From Caldalkalibacillus salinus (GTDB lineage Bacteria > Bacillota > Bacilli > Caldalkalibacillales > JCM-10596), in NCBI RefSeq assembly GCF_016745835.1, contig NZ_JAERVL010000020.1, forward strand, positions 1 through 64,000: 64,000 nt of DNA, given 5' to 3'. The notes under the pieces were generated by a model. That model worked only from the letters and a program-made list of their open reading frames with translations. It did no database searches and was not told the DNA's origin. Positions within the stretch are counted from its first letter, which is position 1. Every line of letters begins with the position of its first letter. Shown piece by piece: positions 45,544-55,505 of the stretch. Position numbers and translations under genes: made by a program.

Positions 45544-47190
45544 TTATTCGACGTCAACGTGCGTCAGCACTTCACTAGTCGAAGGGTGTGGAATGTAATT
45601 GATCACTCTATCACTACCCGCAAGGACGGGTGTGTTGTGGACAAGTGGGATCCACGGTGCTTCTTGGTGTACAATCTCTAACGCTTGTTGATACATGGCA
45701 TCCCGAGCATCAACATCCGTTTCCTCTACGGCATCATTAAATAGGGCTGTCACTTCTTCATTATCGTAGAAGCTTCGGTTCCCACCTGGTATGGCATCGG
45801 CACTAAGGAGATTGTTTACAAAGTAGTCGGGGTCACCATTCGTACCAGACCAACCTAACATATAGACGTCCTGCAGACCTTGTTGGGTCTCGTCTAAGTA
45901 AGTGGCCCATTCCTTAGAGATTACTTTAGCCGTCAATCCAACCTCAGCGAAGTCTGCTTGTAGGGCTTCTGCAGCCTTCTGTGGATCAGGCATATAAGGT
46001 CTAGCTACTGGCATCGTCCACAATTCGAACTCAAATCCATCTTCATAACCCGCTTCGGCTAGTAAAGCCTTTGCTTTCTCAGGGTCATACTCATACTCTG
46101 AAATCGTGTCGTTGTACCCTAAGTAGCCTGGCGGTAATGGATTCTTTGCTGTAACCCCTAAGTCTCTATATAAGGCGGAGATGAGTGCTTCCTTATTCAC
46201 GGCATGATTCATTGCCACACGGACCTGCTCGTTATCAAATGGTGCTTTCTGTGTGTTAAAGCCTAAATAGCCTACATTATTTGGTGCCCGCTTATAAAGT
46301 TCTAAGTTTCCGTCTGCCTCGACTGTCGTCACATCGTCAGGATTTAGACCATCCATTAAGTCTATATCACCTGCCATAAGGGCTGTAAAACGTGCCGAGT
46401 TATCAGGGATGACTTGAAAGATAACCGTATCAAGGAGTGGATAACCTTCCTGCCAATAGTTCTCGTTTTTCTCAAGTGTAATGGTATCGTTTCTTTTCCA
46501 GCTTTTGAAAACAAAAGGTCCAGTCCCTACTGGATTTTCGATCACATCAGCTCCGTGTTCCTCAAAACTCTGTGGTGATGCGATCCCGAACGCTGACATC
46601 GCTAAATTCTGAAGGAATGGTGCGGATGGGCGCTTAAGCACAAATTCAATAGTATACTCGTCAATTTTTTCTATGGACTCAATAATATGGTCTTCATCAC
46701 CTTTGAAGCCACCAAACTGGTTACCGTAGAAGACGTAAGTAAATCCTTCATCTGCATAATGGTGCGGATGCTCTGGATCAGACCAACGTTCGAAGTTAAA
46801 AATGACAGCATCTGCGTTAAAGTCTGTTCCGTCATGGAATTGGACATCTTCTCGTAGCTCTAGACGGTATCGTTGTCCATCATCCAAGATCTCATAGTCA
46901 GTTGCTAAGCCAGGTTTGACCTCGAAAGAATCTGCTTCGAATTCGAGTAGTGATTCAAAAATCTGTCTTGTTACACGAGAGGTTTCTCCATCTGTCGTGG
47001 TTGCTGGATCTAGGCTGACAGAATCCCCACCTCTTGCAAAGATTAACGTCTTATCCCCAGATGTTTCTTCATTGTTACCTTCGTCATTATCACTCTCATC
47101 CGGCGTTGTACCTGTTTCTTCACCACAAGCGACTAACACTAGTGATAGTGCCAGCGTGAGCATGAGTAGCATGAATATTCTTTTTTTCAT
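45544..47190 (-). CDS. Peptide-binding lipoprotein of ABC transporter
   Basis: Solute-binding protein of family 5, 548 residues. Signal peptide with lipobox LVLVAC (lipidated Cys22), an acidic linker (ETGTTPDESDNDEGNNEE), then the binding domain starting LIFARGGDSVSLDPATT with VKPGLATDYEILDDG and the family motif. Captures oligopeptides or dipeptides outside the membrane. Its place third, after two ATPase genes, matches the B. subtilis app order. Confidence 0.92.
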   Translation of the reverse strand: MKKRIFMLLMLTLALSLVLVACGEETGTTPDESDNDEGNNEETSGDKTLIFARGGDSVSLDPATTTDGETSRVTRQIFESLLEFEADSFEVKPGLATDYEILDDGQRYRLELREDVQFHDGTDFNADAVIFNFERWSDPEHPHHYADEGFTYVFYGNQFGGFKGDEDHIIESIEKIDEYTIEFVLKRPSAPFLQNLAMSAFGIASPQSFEEHGADVIENPVGTGPFVFKSWKRNDTITLEKNENYWQEGYPLLDTVIFQVIPDNSARFTALMAGDIDLMDGLNPDDVTTVEADGNLELYKRAPNNVGYLGFNTQKAPFDNEQVRVAMNHAVNKEALISALYRDLGVTAKNPLPPGYLGYNDTISEYEYDPEKAKALLAEAGYEDGFEFELWTMPVARPYMPDPQKAAEALQADFAEVGLTAKVISKEWATYLDETQQGLQDVYMLGWSGTNGDPDYFVNNLLSADAIPGGNRSFYDNEEVTALFNDAVEETDVDARDAMYQQALEIVHQEAPWIPLVHNTPVLAGSDRVINYIPHPSTSEVLTHVDVE

Positions 47191-47255
47191 GTTGTTATTT
47201 CCCCCTTTTTTTCTTCGTCGAACGATTTATCATAACGTGCCTATCACCAAACGAC

Positions 47256-48227
47256 TTAGTCGTAAAGATGACATGCGACGTAATGACCTTCTTCTAATAA
47301 TTTAAATTCAGGACGTTCTGTTTTGCATATGTCCATACAGTCTGGACAACGTGTGTGAAACGCGCAGCCAGTCGGTGGATTAGAAGGGCTAGGTACGTCC
47401 CCACTTAATATCACTCGCTCTCTGCTTTTTTCCTCAGCATCTACTGTTGGGACTGCTGAAAGAAGCGCGTGTGTATATGGATGTTTGGGTGCGTCATAAA
47501 GCGCATCTTTCTCGGCTAACTCTACTAGACGCCCTAGATACATAACGCCAACTCTATCACTGATATGTTTAACAACACTTAAATCGTGTGCAATAAAGAC
47601 ATACGTGAGTTGAAACTCTCGTTGAAGATCCTGCATAAGGTTTAACACTTGAGACTGTACGGACACGTCTAAAGCAGAAACCGGTTCGTCTGCGATAATC
47701 AGCTTTGGATTCATGGCCAGCGCCCGTGCAATGCCGATACGTTGACGTTGCCCTCCACTAAACTGGTGAGGATAACGCGATGCGTGATAGCTACTAAGCC
47801 CCACGACCTCCAGTAGATGATGAGCTTTCTCCCGGCGCTCCTTCGCGTTCTTAATACCGTGAATGAGCATTGGTTCACTGATAATCTTCTCCACCGTATG
47901 ACGAGGGTTTAATGACGCGTAGGGGTCCTGAAAAACAATCTGCATGTCCCTTCTCATCTTGCGCATATCCTCATCATTTAGTTTTGTAATATCTTGACCC
48001 TCAAACATGATCTTGCCGTCGGTTGGCTCAATCAGTCTCAGGATGGACCTACCAGTGGTGGATTTCCCACAACCACTTTCTCCGACAAGACCTAGCACTT
48101 CTCCCTCATTCACAGTAAAGGAAACATCGTCGACGGCTTTGACTTCCCCGACTTTCTTACTTAGGACGCCCCCCTTGATATCAAAGTATTTTTTTAGATT
48201 CTGAACCTCTAATATCGCTTTAGCCAA
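47256..48227 (-). CDS. Peptide ABC transporter ATPase (AppF/OppF type)
   Basis: ATP-binding subunit of 323 residues. Walker [14 protein letters not shown], signature [15 protein letters not shown], Walker [14 protein letters not shown]-terminal oligo_HPY domain with cysteines in [15 protein letters not shown] and a last Cys (ACHLYD), a possible Fe-S site as reported for some DppD/DppF-like ATPases. The frame opens at 48308, but the TTG at 48227, 6 nt after GAGGAGGGAGGGG, overlaps the previous stop by 8 bp and gives the family N-terminus ([14 protein letters not shown]). Confidence 0.93.
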   Translation of the reverse strand: MAKAILEVQNLKKYFDIKGGVLSKKVGEVKAVDDVSFTVNEGEVLGLVGESGCGKSTTGRSILRLIEPTDGKIMFEGQDITKLNDEDMRKMRRDMQIVFQDPYASLNPRHTVEKIISEPMLIHGIKNAKERREKAHHLLEVVGLSSYHASRYPHQFSGGQRQRIGIARALAMNPKLIIADEPVSALDVSVQSQVLNLMQDLQREFQLTYVFIAHDLSVVKHISDRVGVMYLGRLVELAEKDALYDAPKHPYTHALLSAVPTVDAEEKSRERVILSGDVPSPSNPPTGCAFHTRCPDCMDICKTERPEFKLLEEGHYVACHLYD

Positions 48228-49227
48228 CTTGTGCCCCTCCCTCCTCAGTATGTAGAAAGCAACGGCATTTGTGGCCATTCTCAAGTTCAATAAGCTCTGG
48301 GTCGGCATGACGACATATATCTAACACTCTTTCACACCGTGGTGCGAAACGGCATCCTTCTTGAATACTACCCGGTTTCGGTACATTGCCAGGTATGGAA
48401 TACAAACGAGTTTCCGTTTGTTTGAGCTTGGGAATAGACTTAATCAGCCCTTGCGTATATGGGTGCTGTGGTTCCTTAATAATCGTTTCTACAGTACCTT
48501 CTTCAACCACTTTACCACCGTACATGACCACAATACGATCACATACTTCAGTAACGACACCAAGATCATGCGTAATGAGCATAATCGCAGTTTTATTTTC
48601 TTTGTTTAATTTTTTCATAAGGTCTAAAATCTGAGCTTGAATCGTCACGTCTAAGGCTGTTGTGGGTTCATCCGCTATGAGCAATTTGGGCTCACAAGAC
48701 ATGGCCATCGCAATCATGACGCGCTGTCTCATGCCTCCTGACAGTTGATGAGGGTAATCATTGACGATCTCGTCAGCTCTCGGAATACCAACTTGTCTTA
48801 ACATATCCACTGCAACATCGATGGCTGCTTTTTTCTTCATCTTTGTATGTATTCGGATCGTTTCCGCCATTTGATCTCCAATTGTGAACACTGGATTCAG
48901 CGAGGTCATAGGCTCCTGGAAAATCATCGCGATGTCATTTCCTCTAATCTTCCGCATCTTTTTCTCGGATAACGTCGTTAGATCAATGTGCGTGTCTACA
49001 TTCTGCTTAAAATGAATATGCCCACTAACGATTCGTCCAGGCGGATGAGGAACAAGTCCCATGATGGAGAGTGATGTGACACTCTTACCACATCCAGACT
49101 CACCTACGACACCTAGAATTTCTCCTTCGTGGATTTTGAGGCTTACACCGTCTACTGCTGGAATTTCTCCGTTATCGGTGAAAAAGTGTGTATGTAATTG
49201 GTCTAGTTCTAGAATTGGCTCTTGCAC
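48220..49227 (-). CDS. Peptide ABC transporter ATPase (AppD/OppD type)
   Basis: ATP-binding subunit of 335 residues. Walker [14 protein letters not shown], signature LSGGMRQR, Walker [14 protein letters not shown]-terminal oligo_HPY domain with [20 protein letters not shown] and a late Cys pair (KCRCF). GTG start with GAGGAGG 7 nt upstream. First gene of the operon, overlapping the next by 8 bp. Confidence 0.94.
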   Translation of the reverse strand: MQEPILELDQLHTHFFTDNGEIPAVDGVSLKIHEGEILGVVGESGCGKSVTSLSIMGLVPHPPGRIVSGHIHFKQNVDTHIDLTTLSEKKMRKIRGNDIAMIFQEPMTSLNPVFTIGDQMAETIRIHTKMKKKAAIDVAVDMLRQVGIPRADEIVNDYPHQLSGGMRQRVMIAMAMSCEPKLLIADEPTTALDVTIQAQILDLMKKLNKENKTAIMLITHDLGVVTEVCDRIVVMYGGKVVEEGTVETIIKEPQHPYTQGLIKSIPKLKQTETRLYSIPGNVPKPGSIQEGCRFAPRCERVLDICRHADPELIELENGHKCRCFLHTEEGGAQVG

Positions 49228-49529
49228 GTGATAGCCTCCTCATCTTCATATCTACTCTAAACAAGTATTCTGCAAAATTCGTTAAAATCCTTTTAATTTT
49301 TTATAGAATGTGAAAATATTATTAAGTTTTATTTTTCAAATAAATGTGTTTATTAAAAAAGGTCGTTCATCCGACTATGTCTTCAGAACCACCTTCGCTT
49401 GTTTCGTATTTAAGGTATGTTTCATATTTATGATAAATAATTGAAAGTATGTTATGTATGTCATCTGTATGTCATCCCATGATGCGCTTATTTATATGTT
49501 CTTAGTAAAAACTAGCATCAACCATACGC
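49228..49529. other. AT-rich spacer upstream of the peptide transporter operon
   Basis: About 300 bp with no gene that I can support. It should contain the promoter of the ABC operon; several AT-rich hexamers exist but no clear pair. A weak stem (GTCG/CGAC) with a T-run at about 49350-49372 on the minus strand may end the downstream MFS gene. Confidence 0.4.
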
Positions 49530-50768
49530 TTATTGACTCAAACTCTGCTCCCCTTGCTGTTCCCTTGATATGGTTGTATGCTTAGACTTAAAACTTAAGT
49601 CATAAACCATAAAGCTCACCATAGACAGAACGCAGAAAGCGATCATAGAGTAGAACAAGACTTGAGCATGATATATTTCGAAAATATATCCCCCAACCAA
49701 GGGTCCTAGCATTCTTCCCGCTGTAGCTGCACTCCCAACCACGCCTTGATACAGCCCCTTTCGTCCGATTGGTGCAAGATCTTGGGCAGCTGTGGGTACT
49801 GCTGGCCAGATGAAAATTTCACCGATTGTCATAATCACCATGGCGATGAGAAAACCGGAGTAAACGTTCGTTTGACTGAGCAGGACAAGCGCCCCTATAA
49901 AAATGAAAACGCCTGTCGCTAATTGAGCCTTTACACTCGGTATCCATACTTTCGTGATATAAGCGTTAAAGGGTTGGGCCAGTATGATGATCAGGCCGTT
50001 AATGGTCCATAACACGCTGTAGGAAGATAACGTGAAGCCAAGCTCTTGCATGTAAACAGATATACTCGTTTGCCACTGTACATAACTCATCCAACAGGCC
50101 ATAAATCCCAAACTGAGGATGAATAACGAAAGATACCCGTTGCCTAGATGCTTTGGCCTACTCGCGTTCGTTTCTCTCGTCACTTCTCCGTCTCTTAGCT
50201 GAGTGGCGTTATGGCTTTGAATACCAAACCAAACGATAGAGATAAAGATTAAGAACGTGAGGCCATTGACGATAAAAACGTATGTAAAAGAGATTTGTGC
50301 AACTAAGCCCCCAATGGCCGTTCCACAGGCAACCCCTACATTCTGAAAGACATATATGGCATTGAAGGATTTGCGCCTACCTTCAGGCCACACCCAGCCA
50401 GCCATGGCATATATAGCAGGAAACACAACCCCGTTACCGAACCCTAGTGCAATCATGAGGGCAATATAAATATGCCATTCATTGGCCAAAGATAAACTAA
50501 ACGCACTCAACGTACCTAAACCGACGCCAAGGAGTACCGTTCGCTTACCTCCAATCCGGTCGTATAGGTTCCCCCCTAACAAATTGCCAAGCATCCCTGC
50601 TCCAGCATGTAGCATGAGCACCGTCCCTGCTGTGGATAAGCTTTGACCTAACACTTGGGTCATGTATATGGCATTCATAGGCCACAAGAAAGACGCCCCA
50701 GTGATATTAATAAACATCCCAATCGCGAGGATCCATAATTCTTTTGGGTAGGACGGTACAAAGCGCAT
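49530..50768 (-). CDS. MFS transporter, drug-export-like
   Basis: A 12-helix major facilitator of 412 residues. The first loop carries GNLLGGNLYDRIGGKRTVLLG, the MFS motif A; SLSLANEWHIYI and AMAGWVWPEGRRKSFNAIY follow. It resembles the DHA1-type export group (YttB/YfcJ-like); substrate unknown. The ATG at 50768 has GAGGGAG 9 nt upstream; the frame extends to 50801. It is divergent from the PLP enzyme gene, sharing a short intergenic region. Confidence 0.88.
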   Translation of the reverse strand: MRFVPSYPKELWILAIGMFINITGASFLWPMNAIYMTQVLGQSLSTAGTVLMLHAGAGMLGNLLGGNLYDRIGGKRTVLLGVGLGTLSAFSLSLANEWHIYIALMIALGFGNGVVFPAIYAMAGWVWPEGRRKSFNAIYVFQNVGVACGTAIGGLVAQISFTYVFIVNGLTFLIFISIVWFGIQSHNATQLRDGEVTRETNASRPKHLGNGYLSLFILSLGFMACWMSYVQWQTSISVYMQELGFTLSSYSVLWTINGLIIILAQPFNAYITKVWIPSVKAQLATGVFIFIGALVLLSQTNVYSGFLIAMVIMTIGEIFIWPAVPTAAQDLAPIGRKGLYQGVVGSAATAGRMLGPLVGGYIFEIYHAQVLFYSMIAFCVLSMVSFMVYDLSFKSKHTTISREQQGEQSLSQ

Positions 50769-50898
50769 TAATCTCGACTCCCTCAAAAACTTGGACTTCA
50801 AACAGAGTATACCTTCCTTATTCTATCAAATATGTACACACGACACGAGCGTGGCTGATGGCTTGTTTTGTTATTACCAACCACTTTTATCAAAAATG

Positions 50899-50928
50899 TT
50901 GTACACCAAACGTTTTATCTCTTATAGT
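50899..50928 (+). promoter_or_regulatory. Candidate sigma-A promoter of the PLP enzyme gene
   Basis: TTGTAC (50899-50904), 18 bp, TATAGT (50923-50928), about 54 bp before the start at 50982. Confidence 0.45.
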
Positions 50929-50981
50929 GAAAGAAATACAAAAAATTGAGATTAGACATATCCTTTGGAGGGAGAGATCAT

Positions 50982-52115
50982 ATGAAGCCTGTACAATCAA
51001 AACCAAAGGCGACACCCATTTACCAAACTTCCGTTTTCTCTTTTGAAGATTTAAATGAGTTAGAAGCCTACTTTGAAGCACCTGCTAACCGCTATATGTA
51101 TTCTCGATACGGAAACCCTAATTCGGATGAACTTGCACAAGAGGTGGCTCAGTTGGAAAAGGCTCAGGATGCAGTCGTTACTTCATCTGGCACCTCGGCT
51201 ATTCTGACCAGTGTACTTACCTTTTGCCGCAGCGGTGATCACCTCCTGTGCTCGGAGGAGATTTATGGCGGGTCGGCTGTACTACTGCAAGAAGAGTTGA
51301 GCCGATTGGGTATAGAAGTTACATTTGTAAAAAAAGAAGATACTTACAGCTTTGAAGATTATTGTACACCTCAGACAAAAATGTTCTTAACGGAAACGAT
51401 GACGAATCCCTTGTTAACCGTCCACGATATCAGACGCCTAGCGCGCGAATGTCATCAGGCGGGGCTTAAGCTTGTCATTGATAATACTTTTGCTACTCCG
51501 GTTATCACAACGCCTCTGACGTTAGGAGCAGATCTTGTCCTGCATAGCGTGACCAAATATTTATCTGGACATAGCGATGTGACTGCAGGCGTCATTGCTG
51601 GGTCTAACCAGGTCATCAAACGCGTGAGAGAGATTGTCATTCGCTATGGTTTAAATCTGAGTCCATTCGATAGTTGGTTAGCTTCTAGAGGCGTTAAAAC
51701 CTTACGCTTACGAATGAAACAACACTCAGAGAACGCAATGAAAATAGCTGAAACACTCTCTAACCATCATAAGGTCAAACATGTCTACTACCCTGGCTTA
51801 CGTACGCATCCTGATTACACTTTAGCCAAGCAACAAGGGCATGACTTGTTCGGCGGTATGCTTTCATTTCAAATCGAAGATGATCGAGACAAAGTGAATA
51901 CTTTATTTCAACAACTAGAGCACATTGTATTTGCACCATCGTTAGCCGGAGTGCAAACCTCTATTTCGCATCCGTTATCGACTTCACACCGTTCGATAGA
52001 CCCGGAACAGTGTCAAAAACTTAACATTACTGAAGGGTTGATCCGGCTGTCTGTGGGTATTGAAGAGTACGATGTCTTAGAGCAAGAACTGCTTCACGCG
52101 TTAAATCAACTTTAA
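50982..52115 (+). CDS. Cys/Met metabolism PLP-dependent enzyme
   Basis: A 377-residue PLP enzyme of the cystathionine gamma-synthase / beta-lyase / methionine gamma-lyase group. The PLP lysine is in HSVTKYLSGHSDVTAG (near 190); YSRYGNPNSDELA, SSGTSAILTSVL, ETMTNPLLTVHD and IDNTFATPVI are family hallmarks; the C-terminus has SLAGVQTSISHPLSTSH and IRLSVGIEEYD. The exact reaction cannot be told from sequence. GGAGGGAG precedes the ATG at 50982; the frame opens 12 codons upstream. The divergent MFS gene could transport a related product, but that is a guess. Confidence 0.88.
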   Translation: MKPVQSKPKATPIYQTSVFSFEDLNELEAYFEAPANRYMYSRYGNPNSDELAQEVAQLEKAQDAVVTSSGTSAILTSVLTFCRSGDHLLCSEEIYGGSAVLLQEELSRLGIEVTFVKKEDTYSFEDYCTPQTKMFLTETMTNPLLTVHDIRRLARECHQAGLKLVIDNTFATPVITTPLTLGADLVLHSVTKYLSGHSDVTAGVIAGSNQVIKRVREIVIRYGLNLSPFDSWLASRGVKTLRLRMKQHSENAMKIAETLSNHHKVKHVYYPGLRTHPDYTLAKQQGHDLFGGMLSFQIEDDRDKVNTLFQQLEHIVFAPSLAGVQTSISHPLSTSHRSIDPEQCQKLNITEGLIRLSVGIEEYDVLEQELLHALNQL

Positions 52116-52224
52116 ACATTTTCAAATCAATCTCAAAAAAGATGTATTTTTTCTCCTTTGATTGAGCAAAATCATGTGTAAAGCAATGTTGTTTTGTGCA
52201 TGATATCAGATGAGGTGAATGAGA

Positions 52225-52692
52225 ATGAAAACGAAAAGAAGTAAATGGTTCCTTATCTTTTTTGTTTGTCTGCTAAGTATCACCCTGATCACAGCTTGTG
52301 GTGCAGGAGATGAAGCGCCTCCAGAACAGGATGAAGCTGAAACCCCTGCAGACCCAGAGCAAGACCAAGAGGGGCAAGATCCAGCGACAGATGATCCAGC
52401 TACTGAACCAGATGAGGCAACCGAAGATGAACAACCAGATGAAGAAGCTGGACAAGGTGATCAGGATGCAGAGCTTGTGGCTGCCGGTGAGGAAGTCGTC
52501 CATCAATCTTGTATTGGTTGTCATGGAGAAAACCTAGAAGGTAATATGGGACCAACGTTGCATGGTGTTAGTAAGAAATACTCTGAGGAAGAATTAAATG
52601 ATATCCTGGTTAATGGTATCGGACAAATGCCAAAGGGCACAGCGGGTGGAGAAGAAGAAGCGGTTATTGCTTATCTGCAAACTCTGGAGTAG
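52225..52692 (+). CDS. Lipoprotein c-type cytochrome (c-551/CccB-like)
   Basis: A small membrane-anchored electron carrier. Signal peptide with lipobox LITAC (lipidated Cys25); an acidic, Pro/Glu/Asp/Gln-rich linker of about 60 residues; a mono-heme domain with SCIGCH (residues 95-100) and an axial Met in QMPKG (near 135). 155 residues from ATG 52225, which follows GAGGTG by 7 nt. Resembles B. subtilis CccB, which donates electrons to cytochrome oxidase outside the membrane. Confidence 0.92.
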   Translation: MKTKRSKWFLIFFVCLLSITLITACGAGDEAPPEQDEAETPADPEQDQEGQDPATDDPATEPDEATEDEQPDEEAGQGDQDAELVAAGEEVVHQSCIGCHGENLEGNMGPTLHGVSKKYSEEELNDILVNGIGQMPKGTAGGEEEAVIAYLQTLE

Positions 52693-52738
52693 AACCATTA
52701 CGAGCTCCGTAACATGATGATACCCGCTAACCTTAACT

Positions 52739-52776
52739 AAAAAAAGAGGTAGTGATGCAATCACTATCTCTTTTTA
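52739..52776 (+). terminator. Terminator of the cytochrome gene
   Basis: Stem AAAAAGAG-G-TAGTGAT / ATCACTA-T-CTCTTTTT, 3-nt loop. The one unusual pair is G:U in plus-strand RNA, A:C in minus, so it best fits the plus-strand gene, though it may also end the convergent MFS gene. Confidence 0.8.
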
Positions 52777-54138
52777 TTTGCTCAACACAGCTTTATTCGG
52801 AGTTGGTGAAAAGAAAGCGGCGCAAGCCCCTAGTAAAGGAAAAAGGGTCATCAAGAGGATGATTTCGCTATACCCCCCAAACATATCGTAAGCCAATCCA
52901 AACGGTAGAGGACCAAAAGCAGAACCAATAACCGTCACAGTCATAGCGATTCCTTTAATACTCCCTAAATGTTCACGTCCGAAATAATTAGGCCAAATAA
53001 TCCCTAAGCAAATCACTTCAAATCCTCCCACAAGACCACGGATCACACCAAATAAAACAGCCATTCCAAATGTGTTAACTTGTAACAGGACTAACATGGC
53101 CACCGCTTGGCCAATAAAGGTGAGGGCTAACACCCAATGTACTTTGATCCGTTCCACAACAAATCCAGCAATAAACGTGACAGGAAAGGCGACCACGGCC
53201 ATTAAACTCAATATATAGGAGGCCATCATATTGTTCATGCCATTTTCACCTAGTATAAAGGTAATATGAAAGACGATTCCGGTGTTCACCATCGAGGGGA
53301 TTCCAACACAGAACAGGATAAACCAGAACACCCTTGTTCTCATGGCCTCATTTAACTTCCAAGAGATTTCCTTTTTTGTACTTTTATTTTCTCCACTGTG
53401 CCTCTTATCGGTTTGGTCAGACTGGCTGACTTTATCTTGTTCACTTTTGTTTTTTTGCCCGTCTGGAAGCAGTCCTACCTGTTCTGGCTTATTCCTAATT
53501 AAAAAGAATGCGAGTGGAACATAAAAACAGGCGAGTATGATGCCCCAAATCTGCCATGTCATAGACCACCCATAGGATTCGATCAACCAAGCATTTAATG
53601 GAGGTAAGCTAGATGATCCGACAAAACCGCCAAGGGCCATAAGACTGAGTGCTCTTCCCCTTTGTTTGACAAACCATTGGGGAACCAAAGTCCCAGGTAT
53701 TAATGTCATAGAGCCCTGACCGAACAAACGTAACATGAAAAAGCCGATAAATAGCATAGTGGCACCAGCTATAAAACTATTTAAAAAACAAGCAAATGCA
53801 AGCAACATACCGATGGTCACACTCATCTTTCTCTGACCAAAACGATCCACAAACTTGCCCACGAAAAAAAAGAATAATCCAGCGACCAGGGTAGCAATGG
53901 AGTACATGGAGGCTATCAATGACTGACTCCAACCAAAATCTCTAACGTAAGACTCAATAAAAATTGAGACGGTGTAGGTTTGTCCAGGACCGGAAAAAAA
54001 CATACCTAGCGCCCCCATAAAAACGATGATCCAGCCATAGAAGAATGGGGGATTAAAAGGAAGTTTTGGAGAGGATAATGACTTCTGTCGTTCCTCTTCG
54101 CTTATAGCAACCTCCCGTTGTTCTGAATTCAGTTTCAT
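52774..54138 (-). CDS. MFS transporter (OFA/monocarboxylate-like)
   Basis: A 454-residue 12-helix transporter. N-terminal GPGQTYTVSIFIESYVRDFGW and MYSIATLVAGLFFFFVGKFV are similar to oxalate/formate or monocarboxylate-like families; a charged loop (KNKSEQDKVSQSDQTDKRH) separates the halves. Substrate unknown. The ATG at 54138 has AAGGAG 9 nt upstream; the frame opens at 54144 (TTG). Confidence 0.87.
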   Translation of the reverse strand: MKLNSEQREVAISEEERQKSLSSPKLPFNPPFFYGWIIVFMGALGMFFSGPGQTYTVSIFIESYVRDFGWSQSLIASMYSIATLVAGLFFFFVGKFVDRFGQRKMSVTIGMLLAFACFLNSFIAGATMLFIGFFMLRLFGQGSMTLIPGTLVPQWFVKQRGRALSLMALGGFVGSSSLPPLNAWLIESYGWSMTWQIWGIILACFYVPLAFFLIRNKPEQVGLLPDGQKNKSEQDKVSQSDQTDKRHSGENKSTKKEISWKLNEAMRTRVFWFILFCVGIPSMVNTGIVFHITFILGENGMNNMMASYILSLMAVVAFPVTFIAGFVVERIKVHWVLALTFIGQAVAMLVLLQVNTFGMAVLFGVIRGLVGGFEVICLGIIWPNYFGREHLGSIKGIAMTVTVIGSAFGPLPFGLAYDMFGGYSEIILLMTLFPLLGACAAFFSPTPNKAVLSK

Positions 54139-54326
54139 CTGCAAGAGCTCCTTTTATTGTGTTTAGAATAATTAAAGCGATTAACAATAGATCTCTTTAT
54201 TCTATCATATCCTCCGACATTTGAATTGAGGTCCGTGGAACCATATTTTCATAAAGGATTTTAGAAAAAAATGTCGAAAGTTGTATACAACTCATTCTCT
54301 AAATGAAGCATAGGAGGAATATGATC

Positions 54327-54788
54327 ATGAGTGAAAAAGGTAAAAAGGTGATTGCCTTTCGTTTAGGAAAAGAGGAGTTTGCGTTATCGCTCCTACAAGT
54401 CCTTTCAATAGAACGTGTGAATGAAATATCTAGGATACCTAGGCTACCAGAGCAAGTTCGTGGCGTGAGTGAATTACGTGGTGAAGTCACGCCTGTCATG
54501 GATATGCGCTCTTTTATGGATGTGCCTCATTATAAAGATGACGAGGCAAACAGGATTCTTGTGATTAATTTCGAAGGCACGAAGCTCGGTCTATTAGTAG
54601 ACGAAGCAAAGGATGTTCTCACTGTTCAACCGGATGATTATGAGGAACTCGAACTGACTGATGAGGAAGCTCGGATTTATGAAGTGGCTAAAGTGGATGA
54701 TCGCAAACTATTTATTATAAAGGACCTTACGTTGTTCTTAACGGAGTTAGACATGGACGCGATTGAACGATTGAGAGAAGTGGTGTAG
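54327..54788 (+). CDS. cheW: CheW chemotaxis coupling protein
   Basis: A single CheW domain of 153 residues linking chemoreceptors to CheA. VIAFRLGKEEFALSLLQV (near 8) and IPRLPEQVRGVSELRGEVTP (near 40) are the family segments, and LGLLVDEAKDVLTV the C-terminal half. AGGAGG lies 9 nt before the ATG at 54327, so it is preferred over ATGs at 54303 and 54321. No other chemotaxis or flagellar gene is in the window, so it is an orphan and may serve as an extra CheW. Confidence 0.93.
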   Translation: MSEKGKKVIAFRLGKEEFALSLLQVLSIERVNEISRIPRLPEQVRGVSELRGEVTPVMDMRSFMDVPHYKDDEANRILVINFEGTKLGLLVDEAKDVLTVQPDDYEELELTDEEARIYEVAKVDDRKLFIIKDLTLFLTELDMDAIERLREVV

Positions 54789-54859
54789 CCTCTAGCTGGG
54801 TAAACACCTAGCATGACAAACCTGATATCAGCGCTACAATTTAGTTTTGTATGACAAAT

Positions 54860-54885
54860 AAGCACCTGTGGCTCACAGGTGCTTA
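54860..54885. terminator. Bidirectional hairpin between cheW and the transglycosylase gene
   Basis: Perfect stem AAGCACCTGTG/CACAGGTGCTT with a 3-nt loop, between convergent genes. The flanking T-runs are short, so termination strength is uncertain. Confidence 0.6.
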
Positions 54886-54941
54886 TACGCTTCTTATGCA
54901 GATCTTCTATACAGAGGTTGCACCGCATCCTCCGCGTTCTC

Positions 54942-55505
54942 CTATTCAAAAGGGTACTCATATATGTCTTCATAACGCTTGAGATAGTAAAGCACACGCG
55001 CTGCATAATGTCTTGTTTCCCCAAATGGAATTTGATCTAGGCGGTACTCGGACCCATCCCAAATGCCATCATCTAGCCAACGATCGACATGGCCTTGCCC
55101 CGCATTATAAGCCGCTACGGCTTTTACCATATCGCCATCATATTTTTCTAAAAGATAAGAGATATACCAAGTGCCTAACAGTATGTTAGACCTCGCATTG
55201 AGACGATACGCTTCAGGGGATTTGTTAAGACCGCTTTCTTCATTTGCCCAATCAGCTGTATCAGGCATTAACTGCATAAGGCCTGTCGCTCCCTTCGAGG
55301 ATAAACGGTCTTGCCTGAAATTACTCTCCGTTTGAACAATAGCGAGGACGAGATACGGATTAACATCAAAATACTCTGCTGCCTCCTGTACTTCTTCTTG
55401 ATAGGCGATTGGATACATCGTTTTCCAAAAGAAATCGGAATTTAATATTAAGAATAGCATAAATAGCGATATGATATAGATCCATTGTTTACGATTTAGT
55501 CTCAT
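54942..55505 (-). CDS. Lytic transglycosylase (SLT domain)
   Basis: A peptidoglycan-cleaving enzyme of 187 residues. N-terminal helix (8-24) for export or anchoring; SLT domain from about 45 with the catalytic Glu in AIVQTESNFRQDRL and SSKGATGLMQLMPDTADW, then AYNAGQGHVDRWL. It overlaps the coaE 3' end by 17 bp, the order known from several Bacillales. Confidence 0.92.
   Translation of the reverse strand: MRLNRKQWIYIISLFMLFLILNSDFFWKTMYPIAYQEEVQEAAEYFDVNPYLVLAIVQTESNFRQDRLSSKGATGLMQLMPDTADWANEESGLNKSPEAYRLNARSNILLGTWYISYLLEKYDGDMVKAVAAYNAGQGHVDRWLDDGIWDGSEYRLDQIPFGETRHYAARVLYYLKRYEDIYEYPFE

Noticed and set aside
52116-52218. Stem TCAATC/GATTGA with inner A/T run after the PLP enzyme gene
   Set aside because: The stem is short and AT-rich with large internal bulges and no T-run at the end; not a convincing terminator.
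54240-54285. Possible sigma-D promoter before cheW (TAAA with GTCGAAAG)
   Set aside because: The spacer would be 17 bp rather than about 15 and only about five of eight -10 bases match.
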